This document shows, in pieces, positions 14,812 through 23,949 of a stretch of DNA of 64,000 nucleotides. The stretch is from the NCBI RefSeq assembly GCF_030866745.1, contig NZ_CP133016.1, positions 1,364,001 to 1,428,000 of the forward strand, read 5' to 3'. Numbering within the stretch: position 1 is the stretch's first letter; each line of letters opens with the position of its first letter. Under the pieces are notes generated by a model, which worked only from the letters and a program-made list of their open reading frames with translations, did no database searches and was not told the origin of the DNA. This stretch comes from Sphingomonas flavescens. Its GTDB lineage: Bacteria > Pseudomonadota > Alphaproteobacteria > Sphingomonadales > Sphingomonadaceae. Made by a program: the position numbers and the translations under genes.

Positions 14812-17276
14812 TGGCAAACGACTTTCCCGGCTGAGAGGAGATCTTCATTCGTCGCGAAGGCGGGAGCCGCCACACTACAAAGCGATGATCCCGACCGAGA
14901 GAACCGAAGAAGATCGCCCCGGCTGACATTGATCTGAAAATAACCCTGGTCGTCCGTCTCGGCAACGTTGCGCCCGGTCTGAACGAGCGCCAGCGCAATG
15001 GGTTGTCCGGCGGATGAAACGGCTTGCGCAAACAGGGTCACGTAACGTTCGGCCCGCCAATTCAGGGTTGCAACATTACCAGGGTACAGCGTGACTTCGC
15101 GAGGCTGCGGGTCGACTTCGGCGGCCGTAAACTCTTTGGGAAGCAGGCGAACCCTGTACGTACGGTAAGCCGGCATGAACAAGGACAAGCGCTCACCTGC
15201 ATGAAGACGGCCTCGATCCGTATCGTCCACCAGCACTCGATAGCTGGAATCGCTTTTCTCGCCCGAAAGCGAGAGGATCATCGCGCTTTCGCTGTTCTGG
15301 CGTGCGCCGAAACGGAAAGCATCGGGATTGATCGCCAGACCGGACTGGAAATTGAGGTCGTAACGCGTTCTTGAAGGCCCCTCGAGCTGGTGCCGGATCT
15401 CGGCTCGCCCGTTGCCCCAGGGTCCGGCGTAGGTTGCGCCGCCGCGAACGCTCGAAGAGCGAAGATCGCGGTCGAAACCCGCCTGTCCCGTCAGCCCGTT
15501 TAATCCATCGCCCGTAAAGGCATATTGCGCATCTAGGCTCCCAATCGCGCGGCTTGCATCGCCACCATCGGGCCGGCTGTCGGACTCGAAGCCCTGCCCG
15601 ATTGCACCCGCAACGGAAAGCCGACCGCGGGTCGAAAAAATTCTCATGGTCGCGAACACGGCCGTGGTTGTCCGGCTCCGTAACGCGGAGCCCTGGAAAA
15701 TGACCTGCAGACCGTTGCGCATGGTGATCGGCCAAGCGAGGTTAGGGCCGATGCTATAATCGGCCTTGGCTGCATGGTCTTTACGATAGGTGCCGATCAT
15801 CGAGAGCGAACCTGCGCCGAGACGCAGGCCGATACTCCCAGTCAGTTGCGTGAACGAACCCGTCGCAAGTTGAAATGACGGCGGCACTTCATTGTCGAAG
15901 CTTTGCACGTGGGGCGAGAGTGGAATGAGCGGCCCGCCATCGGCCGACCATACCCGGCGCAGATCAAGATTGAAATTGAACGGACCGGCATTCCGCGCAC
16001 CAATCTGGACGAGCGAGCCCAAGTCGCCGCTCGTCGAGACGAGTCCGGCCACGCGCACCGTCGCAAGGGGCGTCAAAAACCATGCCCCGAGCTCGCCGAT
16101 CGCTTTATGCCCAGTGCCGACCGCACTGACATCGACAGCAATCTGACGATCGAACCTCACCGCCGCGCCCGCGCGGTAATAGAGATCTGAACTCAAGGCG
16201 ACAGGCCGGTGGTTTCGGGTATTAGCCAGAAAGCCGGCATAACCATAGACGATCGGCCGTCCCAACGGCGCGACGCGCGCGTTCTTGACGAAAAGCCGTC
16301 TTTCCTCACGGACCGCGGCGGCGCCATCTTCATGAATGCGAAGGGTCACGAGATACGATCCGTCGCTAAGGCTTGACGTATCCACCTCATTGTTGCCCGC
16401 CGGATAGGAGCTTGATCCGACCAGGCGCCCGTCAACCACAAGTTCGACCTGTGCGGGTCGCGACAGGAAAATGACTAACGGCGTCGCTTCCAACAGCTCG
16501 CGGTCGGCCGACGTATCGAACTGGGTACCAAAGCCGCCGCCGAGGATCCGGCGTTGACCCGTGAAATCGTCGCCGGGAGCCCATAGCAGGCCGACGGAAT
16601 AGCGCATTGACCGCCGGTCGATCTCGGCCACAAAATCATCGACCACCCAGCCGAGCCCCGAGGCGACCGCATTGCTGGTCCGGATGCGTCCGTTCCGGAA
16701 ACCGGCAATCGTCCGGTTTTGAAGATTGTAGCCGCCCCGCCCGCCGAAAGTCCCGGAGGCGGCGGCGCTGACGACGCTCGTCAGCGAGACGGGCCCCGCT
16801 GGAACTGGAAGATAACCTGTCGCGCCCGGCGCGAGCGTAGCTAGGAAACGGGGATTGATGAAAAGATCGACCCGGAATTGCTCTTCGTCGTAGATTATCC
16901 CGGCGACGTCCGGCGACAGCGATCCGCAACTGCGCTTTTCAAGCGCATTGCATACTTGTCCGGCATTCAGTGCCAGCGGCGCTTTGAACGTGGCGAGCAA
17001 GGCCGGGTCGGACGATGCAGCAGGCACCAGGGCGAGAACCGACTCTGGCGCGATGAAACTCAGAAAGCCCGGCTTTACCGTGGCCAGCGTCTCGCCGACT
17101 TTGCTTCCGCCGAAATAGACATCGACGAGGATCTGCCGGTCGGTCGCGAGCTCTTCGAACCCTTCGGGCGTTCCGACGGATACCAGCGACGCCGCGTCCG
17201 CATGAGCGGCTTTGGCCGCGCAATTTATGGTTAACGCCGCAAGGCAGAAAGTCGCGTGGAAGCAGGAGCGGCGCAA
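14808..17276 (-). CDS. Outer-membrane usher of chaperone-usher pilus (CsuD/FimD-like)
   Basis: This 822-residue protein starts at TTG 17276, 10 bp after the upstream pilin stop, with a signal peptide ending near AHA-DAA. An N-terminal domain is followed by a long beta-barrel with the plug region (QVELVVDGRLVGSSSYPAGN, SYLVTLRIHEDGAA) and C-terminal plug-like domains (VTLYPGNVATLNW). These are standard usher features. It forms the outer-membrane pore through which coat-U pilins are polymerised on the surface. Length is typical. Co-translation with the chaperone is indicated by the ATGA overlap. Confidence 0.9.
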   Translation of the reverse strand: MRRSCFHATFCLAALTINCAAKAAHADAASLVSVGTPEGFEELATDRQILVDVYFGGSKVGETLATVKPGFLSFIAPESVLALVPAASSDPALLATFKAPLALNAGQVCNALEKRSCGSLSPDVAGIIYDEEQFRVDLFINPRFLATLAPGATGYLPVPAGPVSLTSVVSAAASGTFGGRGGYNLQNRTIAGFRNGRIRTSNAVASGLGWVVDDFVAEIDRRSMRYSVGLLWAPGDDFTGQRRILGGGFGTQFDTSADRELLEATPLVIFLSRPAQVELVVDGRLVGSSSYPAGNNEVDTSSLSDGSYLVTLRIHEDGAAAVREERRLFVKNARVAPLGRPIVYGYAGFLANTRNHRPVALSSDLYYRAGAAVRFDRQIAVDVSAVGTGHKAIGELGAWFLTPLATVRVAGLVSTSGDLGSLVQIGARNAGPFNFNLDLRRVWSADGGPLIPLSPHVQSFDNEVPPSFQLATGSFTQLTGSIGLRLGAGSLSMIGTYRKDHAAKADYSIGPNLAWPITMRNGLQVIFQGSALRSRTTTAVFATMRIFSTRGRLSVAGAIGQGFESDSRPDGGDASRAIGSLDAQYAFTGDGLNGLTGQAGFDRDLRSSSVRGGATYAGPWGNGRAEIRHQLEGPSRTRYDLNFQSGLAINPDAFRFGARQNSESAMILSLSGEKSDSSYRVLVDDTDRGRLHAGERLSLFMPAYRTYRVRLLPKEFTAAEVDPQPREVTLYPGNVATLNWRAERYVTLFAQAVSSAGQPIALALVQTGRNVAETDDQGYFQINVSRGDLLRFSRSGSSLCSVAAPAFATNEDLLSAGKVVCQ

Positions 17277-17286
17277 AGGGGTGAAC

Positions 17287-17862
17287 TCACTCGGGTCCGA
17301 CGAGAAGGGTCAGGGTTCCGCTGTAGCTCCCGGCCATCGCTTGCGAGAGAGCCGCCGAGCGGAGCAATATGATAAGGCTGGCACTTGTCGCCGGCCCGTT
17401 ATTGCATGTCTGTTGAGTAGCCGCGCTGGTCTGTCCGATGAGCGGAACGTTCGGAAGCAGCTGACTGCCCGAAGTCCGGTTGGCCGATCCGTTCCATTGA
17501 ACTTCATAGGCCATGCGCTGCGAGCCGGACGCGAGCTCGAAGGCGCCGCCCAGACCGCTGCCCGAAGCGGTCACGTTATAGCCGCTCGTGGCCGTGTCCG
17601 AGAACAGGCACATGCTCTGGCTTTGCACCGCATCGGCCGAAAGATTCGAGACGTTGCCGAAATCGACGTCGCTGAGCCCCGTAATGCGGACTTTGTTGCT
17701 CGCGGCCGCGGCGGGCGAAGCCGCCAACCAACAGGCGCTGAGGAGACAAAGCCAGACGAACACCCGGCCGCGATTGCGGCCAGGCTGTTTCGTTCCGTTC
17801 CCGCTTCGCCCACCCTCCGGAGAAACGGCAGCTTGCATGTGCGCTGCCACAGGAGAATTCAC
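17287..17862 (-). CDS. Spore coat U domain pilin
   Basis: GTG 17862 overlaps the previous stop (GTGA). The protein has an unusually long basic N-terminus before the signal helix (FVWLCLLSACWLAASPAAAA), so an internal start is possible. The mature part is a coat-U domain with two cysteines (MCLFSD and QTCNNGP) and a C-terminal strand GTLTLLVGPE typical of subunits that accept or donate a strand during assembly. It is expected to be a pilus subunit. Confidence 0.85.
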   Translation of the reverse strand: MNSPVAAHMQAAVSPEGGRSGNGTKQPGRNRGRVFVWLCLLSACWLAASPAAAASNKVRITGLSDVDFGNVSNLSADAVQSQSMCLFSDTATSGYNVTASGSGLGGAFELASGSQRMAYEVQWNGSANRTSGSQLLPNVPLIGQTSAATQQTCNNGPATSASLIILLRSAALSQAMAGSYSGTLTLLVGPE

Positions 17863-18404
17863 TCAGGCGCGACGACGAGGGTCAGCGTTCCGGTGTACGT
17901 CGCTGCCGCCTGCATCGACTGAAGGCTAGCGGTCGACATGCGGACGATAAGGCTCGCCGAGCTGCTCGGCCCGCTCCCGCAAGTCGGGTTCGTCGCCGTC
18001 GAGGTCAGGCCGTGCAGCGCCGTCGACGCGGTGAGCGCGGTGCCCGAGGTCTGGGCCGACGTTCCTGCCCATTCGACCGTGTAAGGAACGGTTGCCGCGC
18101 CATTGGCCAGCGTGAAGGCGCTGGCCGCTCCGCTGCCGGTCGCGGTAATGAAATAGCCACGCGTTGCCGAGTTGCTCCATACGCAGACATTCTGCGCGTT
18201 GGCAGCAGCGACGGTGGGATCCTGGTTCAGGAATGCAACGTCAGTTAGTCCGGTCAGCTGAATTCGGTTCGGCACCGAAGCATTGATCGTGACCGACCCC
18301 GTCGAGGTCGTGCCGAAGCTACCCTGGGTCGCGGCTTCCGCCGGCCCTGAAAGCGCTACGACGATGGCGCTCAAGGCAGCCAGCTTATTCCCGCGAATAT
18401 GCAT
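17859..18404 (-). CDS. Spore coat U domain pilin
   Basis: ATG 18404 has GGGGA eight bases upstream, better supported than GTG 18419. The 181-residue product has a signal peptide (ending near AEA-ATQ), an N-terminal extension GSVTINASVPNRIQLTGL, two cysteines (NVCVWSN, NPTCGSG) and the final strand TYTGTLTLVVAPE. It is a paralogue of the next gene and probably the main shaft subunit. Confidence 0.85.
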   Translation of the reverse strand: MHIRGNKLAALSAIVVALSGPAEAATQGSFGTTSTGSVTINASVPNRIQLTGLTDVAFLNQDPTVAAANAQNVCVWSNSATRGYFITATGSGAASAFTLANGAATVPYTVEWAGTSAQTSGTALTASTALHGLTSTATNPTCGSGPSSSASLIVRMSTASLQSMQAAATYTGTLTLVVAPE

Positions 18405-18543
18405 GTCTTTGATCCCCACTTTCAGATCGGCAAAAAACTAATCCGAAATGGAGATATCTAGACGGGGTAAATTAGCTGTTAACGCGCTGCTTAAGCCGCC
18501 CCGTAACCTCAACCTTATCAATAGCTAAGGGTGAGGCGCGATG

Positions 18544-18816
18544 CTATTCCGGAACGATCAGAAAAAGCCGCGTCGCAAAGTTGGCTTGGGGCGCGCTGCT
18601 GGGCACTTCGGCGACAGTGAAAGGCAGTGCGCTCCCACGATGGTCGTCGAGGATTTTGACGGTGGTCCCCTGCGTTTCAACACGAAAGCGCGGCGCTACA
18701 GAAACCCGGATCGTTATTCTGGCGGTGGCGCGACTTGTGAGCCCCTGAGCAGGAAGCGACTGGCACCAGCCACAGGCGATGCCGATGAGCGCAATCTTAG
18801 GACGCAGCCGGTTCAT
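18544..18816 (-). CDS. Short secreted pilin-like protein
   Basis: From ATG 18816 the product is 90 residues with a signal peptide (ALIGIACGWCQSLPAQG). The mature part is only about 65 residues and ends ATRLFLIVPE, which matches the terminal strand of the two coat-U pilins (TLTLLVGPE, TLTLVVAPE). It lacks the central cysteine-bearing region. It may be a reduced pilin or accessory subunit at the head of the operon. The start is uncertain because no clear ribosome binding site is seen. Confidence 0.55.
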   Translation of the reverse strand: MNRLRPKIALIGIACGWCQSLPAQGLTSRATARITIRVSVAPRFRVETQGTTVKILDDHRGSALPFTVAEVPSSAPQANFATRLFLIVPE

Positions 18817-18978
18817 CTTGGAGGATCTTGCCGCCCCAAGCCTCAAGACTGTATTGAGCTTTGGACCGTTATGGATGCTGTTCGCTGGGATGAGTGCCGG
18901 TTACGGCCTTGCGACCGACATTCCGAAGCATTAATTGATTTAACGATAGTTTAACAACGCTTAGCGAAAGTGTGCGTA

Positions 18979-19197
18979 ATGACGGGCAACGAAGCAACTC
19001 GAACGGACCTTATGACCGCAGCGCTGGACCACTTGCGCCGCGCGATCGACCTCCTCGATCAGGCCGAAGCGCCTGGCCAGATCGCGGCGCATGTCGATCT
19101 TGCTGTTCACCAGCTTGCCGATGCGATCGCGGACCGCCCGAGACCTAAGATGGTCGAACCGGCCGATCACCAGTTTCGAACGCTTCCCTCATCTTGA
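18979..19197 (+). CDS. Small helical protein (QIAAHVDLA family), second copy
   Basis: This is a 72-residue protein (ATG 18979; a GTG at 18970 is the alternative). The core LDHLRRAIDLLDQAEAPGQI then AAHVDLAVHQLADAI matches the 60-residue protein at 2482-2664. The tail after residue 45 (RPRPKMVEPADHQFR) differs and overlaps the end of the reverse-strand winged-helix gene. The same tail-to-tail arrangement is seen at the other copy. Function unknown. Confidence 0.6.
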   Translation: MTGNEATRTDLMTAALDHLRRAIDLLDQAEAPGQIAAHVDLAVHQLADAIADRPRPKMVEPADHQFRTLPSS

Positions 19198-19505
19198 GCT
19201 CGCCGCGCTCCGTTATGGTAAACCACTGGGCGGACGGGGTCATAGTCGGTCTGACACTCGGCCAGCCCGGTTTCCTCCAAGACCCTCGCCCATCGAGCAA
19301 GCGCTGACTTTGGATACTGATCGCTTAGATCGTCCAGGCTGAAGCGGCTGCCGGCCACTCGCGCGGCATAAAGCTGCAGGAGGATGTCCCAACCCGGATC
19401 CACGGCGAAAGCGTTGCCGAAAAGCGCCCGCTTGCGGCCACGGACTTCAATCGCAAGCTTAACCAGATCGTTGGCGCTGGTGGCCTGCTGCGCTTCAACT
19501 GGCAA
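19167..19505 (-). CDS. MarR-like winged-helix protein with shifted 3' end
   Basis: TTG 19505 is preceded by a strong AAGGAGAGG site, which decides the start. The core AFAVDPGWDILLQLYAARVA, LDDLSDQYPKSALARWARV and LEETGLAECQTDYDP matches the family. After DPVRPVV the frame gives an unlikely tail and stops at 19167. In the neighbouring frame the expected wing continues as FTITERGELKMREAFETGD and ends at 19145. A one-base frame change near 19219-19236, real or a sequence error, explains this. The function of the wing is probably lost if it is real. Confidence 0.6.
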   Translation of the reverse strand: MPVEAQQATSANDLVKLAIEVRGRKRALFGNAFAVDPGWDILLQLYAARVAGSRFSLDDLSDQYPKSALARWARVLEETGLAECQTDYDPVRPVVYHNGARRAQDEGSVRNW

Positions 19506-19789
19506 GACCTCTCCTTCCAAGGCTCCCGATTTTCGGGAAGCGGCAGGTAACAGCCCGCACAAGGACTGTCCGGTCGGTGATGGCAACTCGGCACGCTGAC
19601 CCGTTGAAAGATCAAAAATGTACGCGTCGGAATGGTTCCGGCGAATGCGCTCCCCCGGCCTCGGCTTTCCCAGTTATTTCCGGAGGTTAGAGGGATACAT
19701 CCGAAATGAATACGAAAGTGGCCTGACAAACGTCCGCAAGGGAGGCAAGTTGATCGAGCTCGGTAACCGTTGTTGTAAAGGATTTTGAG

Positions 19790-20263
19790 ATGTCCGCTTA
19801 TTCCGCAGACCCCAAAGCCGAGCATCTGCTGCGCTTGAGTGACGAAGTCGGCCGGATTGCCGGGACACTGGCCAGACTTTCGGCCGAGACTGTTAGCGAA
19901 GGTCCGGATGATGGCGATGCGGTCATCGATCCTGAAGTCGTCATGTCCGTGATCCGCGCGCGGCGCATGCGTGCCTATTTCCTTAACGGAGACCTGTTTG
20001 CCGATCCCGCGTGGGATATGCTTCTCGAGCTTTTCCACGCGGAATTGTCGCATCGGCGCATGGCGGTTAAGCATCTCACCGCCGGTGCCGCCGTTCCGGC
20101 AACGACCGCGCTGCGTTGGCTCACAACGCTGGTCGAAGAAGGACTTTGCTCGCGTCGCGACGATCCGCTGGACGGCCGCCGGGTTTACGTCGAGTTGACA
20201 CGCAAGGGTGAACAGTCCCTTCGGCAATATTTCGCCAAGCTGAATCCAACGCCGGTGATCTAA
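19790..20263 (+). CDS. MarR-like winged helix-turn-helix protein (LFADPAWDMLL family)
   Basis: AAGGATTTTGAG precedes the ATG. This 157-residue protein is the fullest member of the family in the window. It has an N-terminal helix (LRLSDEVGRIAGTLARLSAE), the signature LFADPAWDMLLELFHAELSH, HTH LTAGAAVPATTALRWLTTL and a complete wing DDPLDGRRVYVELTRKGEQS. It overlaps the following PAS-domain gene by one base (TAATG), so the two are co-translated and may form a sensor-regulator pair. Confidence 0.8.
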   Translation: MSAYSADPKAEHLLRLSDEVGRIAGTLARLSAETVSEGPDDGDAVIDPEVVMSVIRARRMRAYFLNGDLFADPAWDMLLELFHAELSHRRMAVKHLTAGAAVPATTALRWLTTLVEEGLCSRRDDPLDGRRVYVELTRKGEQSLRQYFAKLNPTPVI

Positions 20264-20772
20264 TGTTGGGATGCGTTCGACAGCTGGAGGTGCTCGAACC
20301 GGCATGTCCAGCTGTTGTGCCCGAGTATTGGCCGCGATTGCTTGCCGGGCAGAGTTGGCCCCTTGAGGAGCAGCACCGGCATTTCGAGCTTGGCCACGTA
20401 CTAAATGGCGCGATCACCGATACGATTGAACCTATGCAGTCGGGTTCTCTGTCTCTTCACCACGCCGGCCTTTGGGAATGCGACCTTGGCAGCGGTAGGT
20501 TGATTTGGTCGGGCGGCGTCTATGACTTGTTCGGCCTTAAGCGCGGTCTGGAGATCACGCGGGTCAAGGCTCTGTCTCTTTATTCCGAGACGTCGCGCCG
20601 GATGCTGGAGCATGTCCGTAGCGAAGCCATCCGGACGCAGCGGGGATTCACAATCGACGTCGAAATCCATCCTGAACTCTTATGCGAACACCGTTTGATG
20701 AGGATCATTGCAGCACCGGTCATCGAAGCGGGAGTAGTCACGCGCCTGCACGGGGTTAAGCTCGCGATCTAG
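20263..20772 (+). CDS. PAS-domain protein
   Basis: This 169-residue protein carries one PAS fold of the PAS_3 type in its C-terminal two thirds: GLWECDLGSGRLIWSGGVYD, LFGLKRG, and FTIDVEIHPE with HRLMRIIAAPVIE. There is no kinase, GGDEF or HTH output domain. The first 55 residues are unrecognised; translation could also start at ATG 20434, giving only the PAS domain. It may sense a small molecule and act through the preceding winged-helix protein, with which it is co-translated. That partnership is an inference from gene order. Confidence 0.7.
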   Translation: MLGCVRQLEVLEPACPAVVPEYWPRLLAGQSWPLEEQHRHFELGHVLNGAITDTIEPMQSGSLSLHHAGLWECDLGSGRLIWSGGVYDLFGLKRGLEITRVKALSLYSETSRRMLEHVRSEAIRTQRGFTIDVEIHPELLCEHRLMRIIAAPVIEAGVVTRLHGVKLAI

Positions 20773-20863
20773 ACAGCCGGCCTGTCGCGAGCCGGAACTG
20801 ATAGGTCCAGTTCGGATAAATGCTTAAAAGATAAGGCAGAATCCGCCGATTACATGCATTGGC

Positions 20864-21382
20864 ATGACAGTTCCCAACCGGAAGATGACGCATCAACGGT
20901 CCCGCGAATGGCGGCGACGCGTGGTCATGAAGGCGCGCTTACGTTGGGGCGCGTACTGGGGGGATGCCTGCATCCTGAACATCTCCTCGCAAGGGATGTT
21001 GATTCAAACCAGTCGGGTGGCCCCCGAGGGAAGCATTGTTGAACTGCATCGGGGCCACCACGTGATCCTCGCCCGCATCGTCTGGCGCGATGGCCTTAAA
21101 GCCGGTCTTCGGACCGATGACAGGCTGCCGGTTGATCAAATTCTGGCGGCCGGAGACCAAGGTCCCGTTCAACTGGTGACGTCAGACGGGGCGATTGTTG
21201 AACGGCGAACCAAAGCTCGATCGGAGGCCGGTGACGCAAAAAATTTCGGCAGGAAGCTTGAATTCGTGGGCGCTTGCGTGCTCGTGCTCGCTTTCGCTCT
21301 AATCGTTGGGCTCGCAGTCTTCGATGTGCTAGCGACGCCAATCGCGCGGATCGAGCGTGCTTTGGGGAACCAGGCCAAATGA
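20864..21382 (+). CDS. PilZ-domain protein with C-terminal membrane helix
   Basis: Residues about 10-100 form a PilZ domain (REWRRRVVMKARLRWG, NISSQGMLIQTSR, ARIVWRDGLKAGLR). The C-terminus has one hydrophobic helix (VGACVLVLAFALIVGLAVF) followed by a short periplasmic or membrane-facing tail. The arginine-rich turn and the N-x-S-x-x-G motif are both present, so c-di-GMP binding is likely. A tail anchor would keep the receptor at the inner membrane. It stands alone between the PAS gene and a gap. Confidence 0.75.
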   Translation: MTVPNRKMTHQRSREWRRRVVMKARLRWGAYWGDACILNISSQGMLIQTSRVAPEGSIVELHRGHHVILARIVWRDGLKAGLRTDDRLPVDQILAAGDQGPVQLVTSDGAIVERRTKARSEAGDAKNFGRKLEFVGACVLVLAFALIVGLAVFDVLATPIARIERALGNQAK

Positions 21383-21628
21383 GCCGTTCTGTGGTTGTAT
21401 TGGAGCTGAACCGATAGGTCCGTTTTCCTAAACGCTCAGCGTCCATCGGCGTTTGGATCAGAACAGCAATTGCGATTTTGCACCGAGCCTCATTGGCCAA
21501 GTGGAAGCGTTCGCTCGCGAGGGTTGCTAGCTAACGCACTCGCCATCGTTGGCTGGGGCGACCGACCCCTCTCCGCAGGAGTTGGGAGAAGGTGGGATTA
21601 GAAAGCTGCTATCACGTGATCGTGCGGC

Positions 21629-21910
21629 TCATCGCTTGCTCCCAAAGCGCGCGGAGCGTTTTTTCGTGAAGTGCGTAGCGACTTCCTTTGCGCTCAAGGA
21701 CATCCCGGCATCCATAGAGCCCATAGCCTCGAGTGTAAGCTGATAACGCCGCTCTTCTTCACTGAGCCATTCGGCAACCGCCTGACGGATAATCCAGCTT
21801 CGGCTGCGATCTAGACGGCTAGCGACGTCATCGAGTTTGGATGCGAGCTCTGCGGGGAGCTTAGCTGTAAAAACCCGATCGCTTTCGGCGAATTTATCTT
21901 CGGACACCAC
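21629..21910 (-). CDS. Ribbon-helix-helix antitoxin-like protein (CopG/ParD type)
   Basis: From GTG 21910 the product is 93 residues. It shows a ribbon-helix-helix: FTAKLPAELASKLDDVASRL, DRSRSWIIRQAVAEWLSEEE. This is typical of CopG/ParD antitoxins and DNA-binding autorepressors. I see no ParE or other toxin gene on either side, so it may be an orphan antitoxin or a repressor of something else. Confidence 0.7.
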   Translation of the reverse strand: MVSEDKFAESDRVFTAKLPAELASKLDDVASRLDRSRSWIIRQAVAEWLSEEERRYQLTLEAMGSMDAGMSLSAKEVATHFTKKRSARFGSKR

Positions 21911-22199
21911 ATGGTACTAAGCCGATAAGGCGGTCTCGGCAACTAATTGCGAGAGCATTGAATCTATTCACAAATGGCTTCGCAAATTGCTCTACTCGCG
22001 GGATACTATGCACTTAGAGCTTCTGGCTTTCTATGGACATTGCTCCGACACGGATCCTTTTATTTCGGGCTGACTAGATAATCTTCATCTTTATGCCTAC
22101 CGCGCTCGCGCAAGCATTGCTCATGAGCATGGACCTCACGTTGTCAATCGTAGTTGCGTATTACGACTAGGAGTCGGCGCTCAACGCTAAGGATAAAAT

Positions 22200-23489
22200 G
22201 TGGGAAACGTCACCGTCATTGGCGCCCAGTGGGGTGACGAAGGCAAAGGGAAGATCGTCGACTGGTTGGCCAGCCGCGCCGACGTCGTCGTCCGGTTTCA
22301 GGGCGGGCACAACGCCGGTCACACACTCGTCGTCGGCGATCAAACTTATAAACTTTCGCTGCTCCCGTCCGGAATTGTCCGTGGCACGCCTTCCGTCATC
22401 GGCAACGGCGTGGTCCTCGATCCGTGGGCGCTGAAGGCTGAAATCGAGCGCATCGCCGACCAAGGCGTCGAAGTTACCCCGGGCGTGTTGATGATCGCCG
22501 ACAATTGCCCGCTGATCTTGCCGATCCACCGCGACCTCGATGCCCTTCGCGAAGATGCTTCGGGTGCGGGCAAGATCGGCACGACGCGCCGCGGCATCGG
22601 TCCGGCTTACGAAGACAAGGTTGGCCGCCGCGCCATCCGGGTATGCGACCTGGCCAAGCTGGATGACGTTGCGCCGCTGCTCGACCGTCTGTGCGCGCAC
22701 CATGACGCGCTTCGCGCCGGTTTTAACGAACCGCCGATCGATCGTGAGCGCCTCCTCTCCGACCTGCGCGAAATCGCCGGCTTCGTGCTGCCCTATGCGC
22801 GGCCCGTCTGGCGCGATCTCGACCAGGCGCTGCAACAAGGCAGAAAGATGCTGTTTGAAGGGGCACAAGGCGTGCTGCTCGACGTGGACCACGGCACTTA
22901 TCCGTTCGTCACTTCATCGAACACGGTTGCCGGCACGACTGGCTCCGGGACGGGCATGGGGCCTCGCGCGGCGGGTTTCGTGCTGGGCATCGTCAAGGCT
23001 TACACCACGCGCGTTGGGTCAGGCCCCTTCCCGACCGAACAGGAAAATGAAGTCGGCCAGCGGCTTGGCGAACGTGGTCATGAATTTGGAACCGTCACCG
23101 GCCGCAGTCGGCGCTGCGGCTGGTTCGACGCGGTGCTTGTGCGTCAGGCGGCTGCAGTCAGCGGCGTGACGGGAATTGCGCTTACCAAGCTCGACGTGCT
23201 CGACGGCTTCGAGACGATCAGGATCTGCACGGGATATCGTCTTGACGGCGAAATCATCGATTACCTCCCAGCCCATGCCGCGGACCAGGCGCGGGTCGAG
23301 CCAGTCTACGAAGAAATTGAGGGCTGGCCCGGGTCGACGCAGGGCGCGCGAAGCTGGGCGGAACTTCCCGCACGTGCAATCAAATACGTCCGCCGCATCG
23401 AAGAACTGATTCGCTGCCCCGTGGCGCTGGTCAGCACCTCCCCGCAGCGCGACGATACGATCCTCGTCCGGGATCCTTTCGCCGCTTAG
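22200..23489 (+). CDS. purA: Adenylosuccinate synthetase
   Basis: The 429-residue enzyme joins IMP and aspartate with GTP to give adenylosuccinate, the first committed step to AMP. The start [18 protein letters not shown] carries the P-loop-like GDEGKGK with the catalytic Asp, followed by the conserved GGHNAGHT. The mid-protein motifs VEGAQG-like ([20 protein letters not shown]) and [12 protein letters not shown] are present, and so is the C-terminal [14 protein letters not shown] 22200 is used; an ATG two bases before is in another frame. Confidence 0.97.
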   Translation: MGNVTVIGAQWGDEGKGKIVDWLASRADVVVRFQGGHNAGHTLVVGDQTYKLSLLPSGIVRGTPSVIGNGVVLDPWALKAEIERIADQGVEVTPGVLMIADNCPLILPIHRDLDALREDASGAGKIGTTRRGIGPAYEDKVGRRAIRVCDLAKLDDVAPLLDRLCAHHDALRAGFNEPPIDRERLLSDLREIAGFVLPYARPVWRDLDQALQQGRKMLFEGAQGVLLDVDHGTYPFVTSSNTVAGTTGSGTGMGPRAAGFVLGIVKAYTTRVGSGPFPTEQENEVGQRLGERGHEFGTVTGRSRRCGWFDAVLVRQAAAVSGVTGIALTKLDVLDGFETIRICTGYRLDGEIIDYLPAHAADQARVEPVYEEIEGWPGSTQGARSWAELPARAIKYVRRIEELIRCPVALVSTSPQRDDTILVRDPFAA

Positions 23490-23706
23490 GCGATCCTGTT
23501 CCTTCAGCCTTAGGCGTGCCTTATGGGATCTCTGCAAGCAGTCGCTTTTCTCCGTATGGAATTGAGTTGGGTTGGACGTGCTCGTCGCCTCCGACCCTCG
23601 GTTTTTTGATGGGTTTGCCGACACCACCGGCCTAAGCATGAGGGCTGGCTGGTTCGAGCCTTGGACCAAGGCGTTACTTAATGGGTCGTTGAGAGAGGCG
23701 GGGTAA

Positions 23707-23949
23707 GTGATCTCTGAGAAAGAACGGGTAAGGCTTCCAAAAGAGCTACGGCCTGACATCGTTATACGGGTGCCTTGGACCTGCCGACTGCGGATGCATC
23801 GCTATACGCCTACCGGCAAGACAGGCTCATTTGCCGGCCGGGCTATGCAGCAAGACATCTGCACAAGGTGTGGTCGGCTGCGTAACGTGGACGTCGGCTG
23901 GGAAATTGATGACAATCACCTTCTCGACTGTAAATTCTTTGAAGATTGA
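23707..23949 (+). CDS. Small CxxC protein, unknown
   Basis: The GTG at 23707 is preceded by GAGGCGGGGTAA. The 80-residue product contains ICTRCGRLRNVDVGWEIDD and a further cysteine near the end (LLDCKFFED), which could bind zinc together with an N-terminal Cys (WTCRLRMHRY). No family is recognised. Confidence 0.5.
   Translation: MISEKERVRLPKELRPDIVIRVPWTCRLRMHRYTPTGKTGSFAGRAMQQDICTRCGRLRNVDVGWEIDDNHLLDCKFFED

Noticed and set aside
19325..20305. 326-codon reverse-strand frame
   Set aside because: It is antisense to the clear winged-helix gene at 19790-20263 and shows no domain.
21565..21600. Another copy of the 56-bp repeat (CCCTCTCCGCAGGAG region)
   Set aside because: Only a short GC-rich hairpin is shared; the conserved ends GGTGGAGGGGC and ATTCCTCCCC are missing.
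22167..22892. 241-codon reverse-strand frame
   Set aside because: Antisense to purA.
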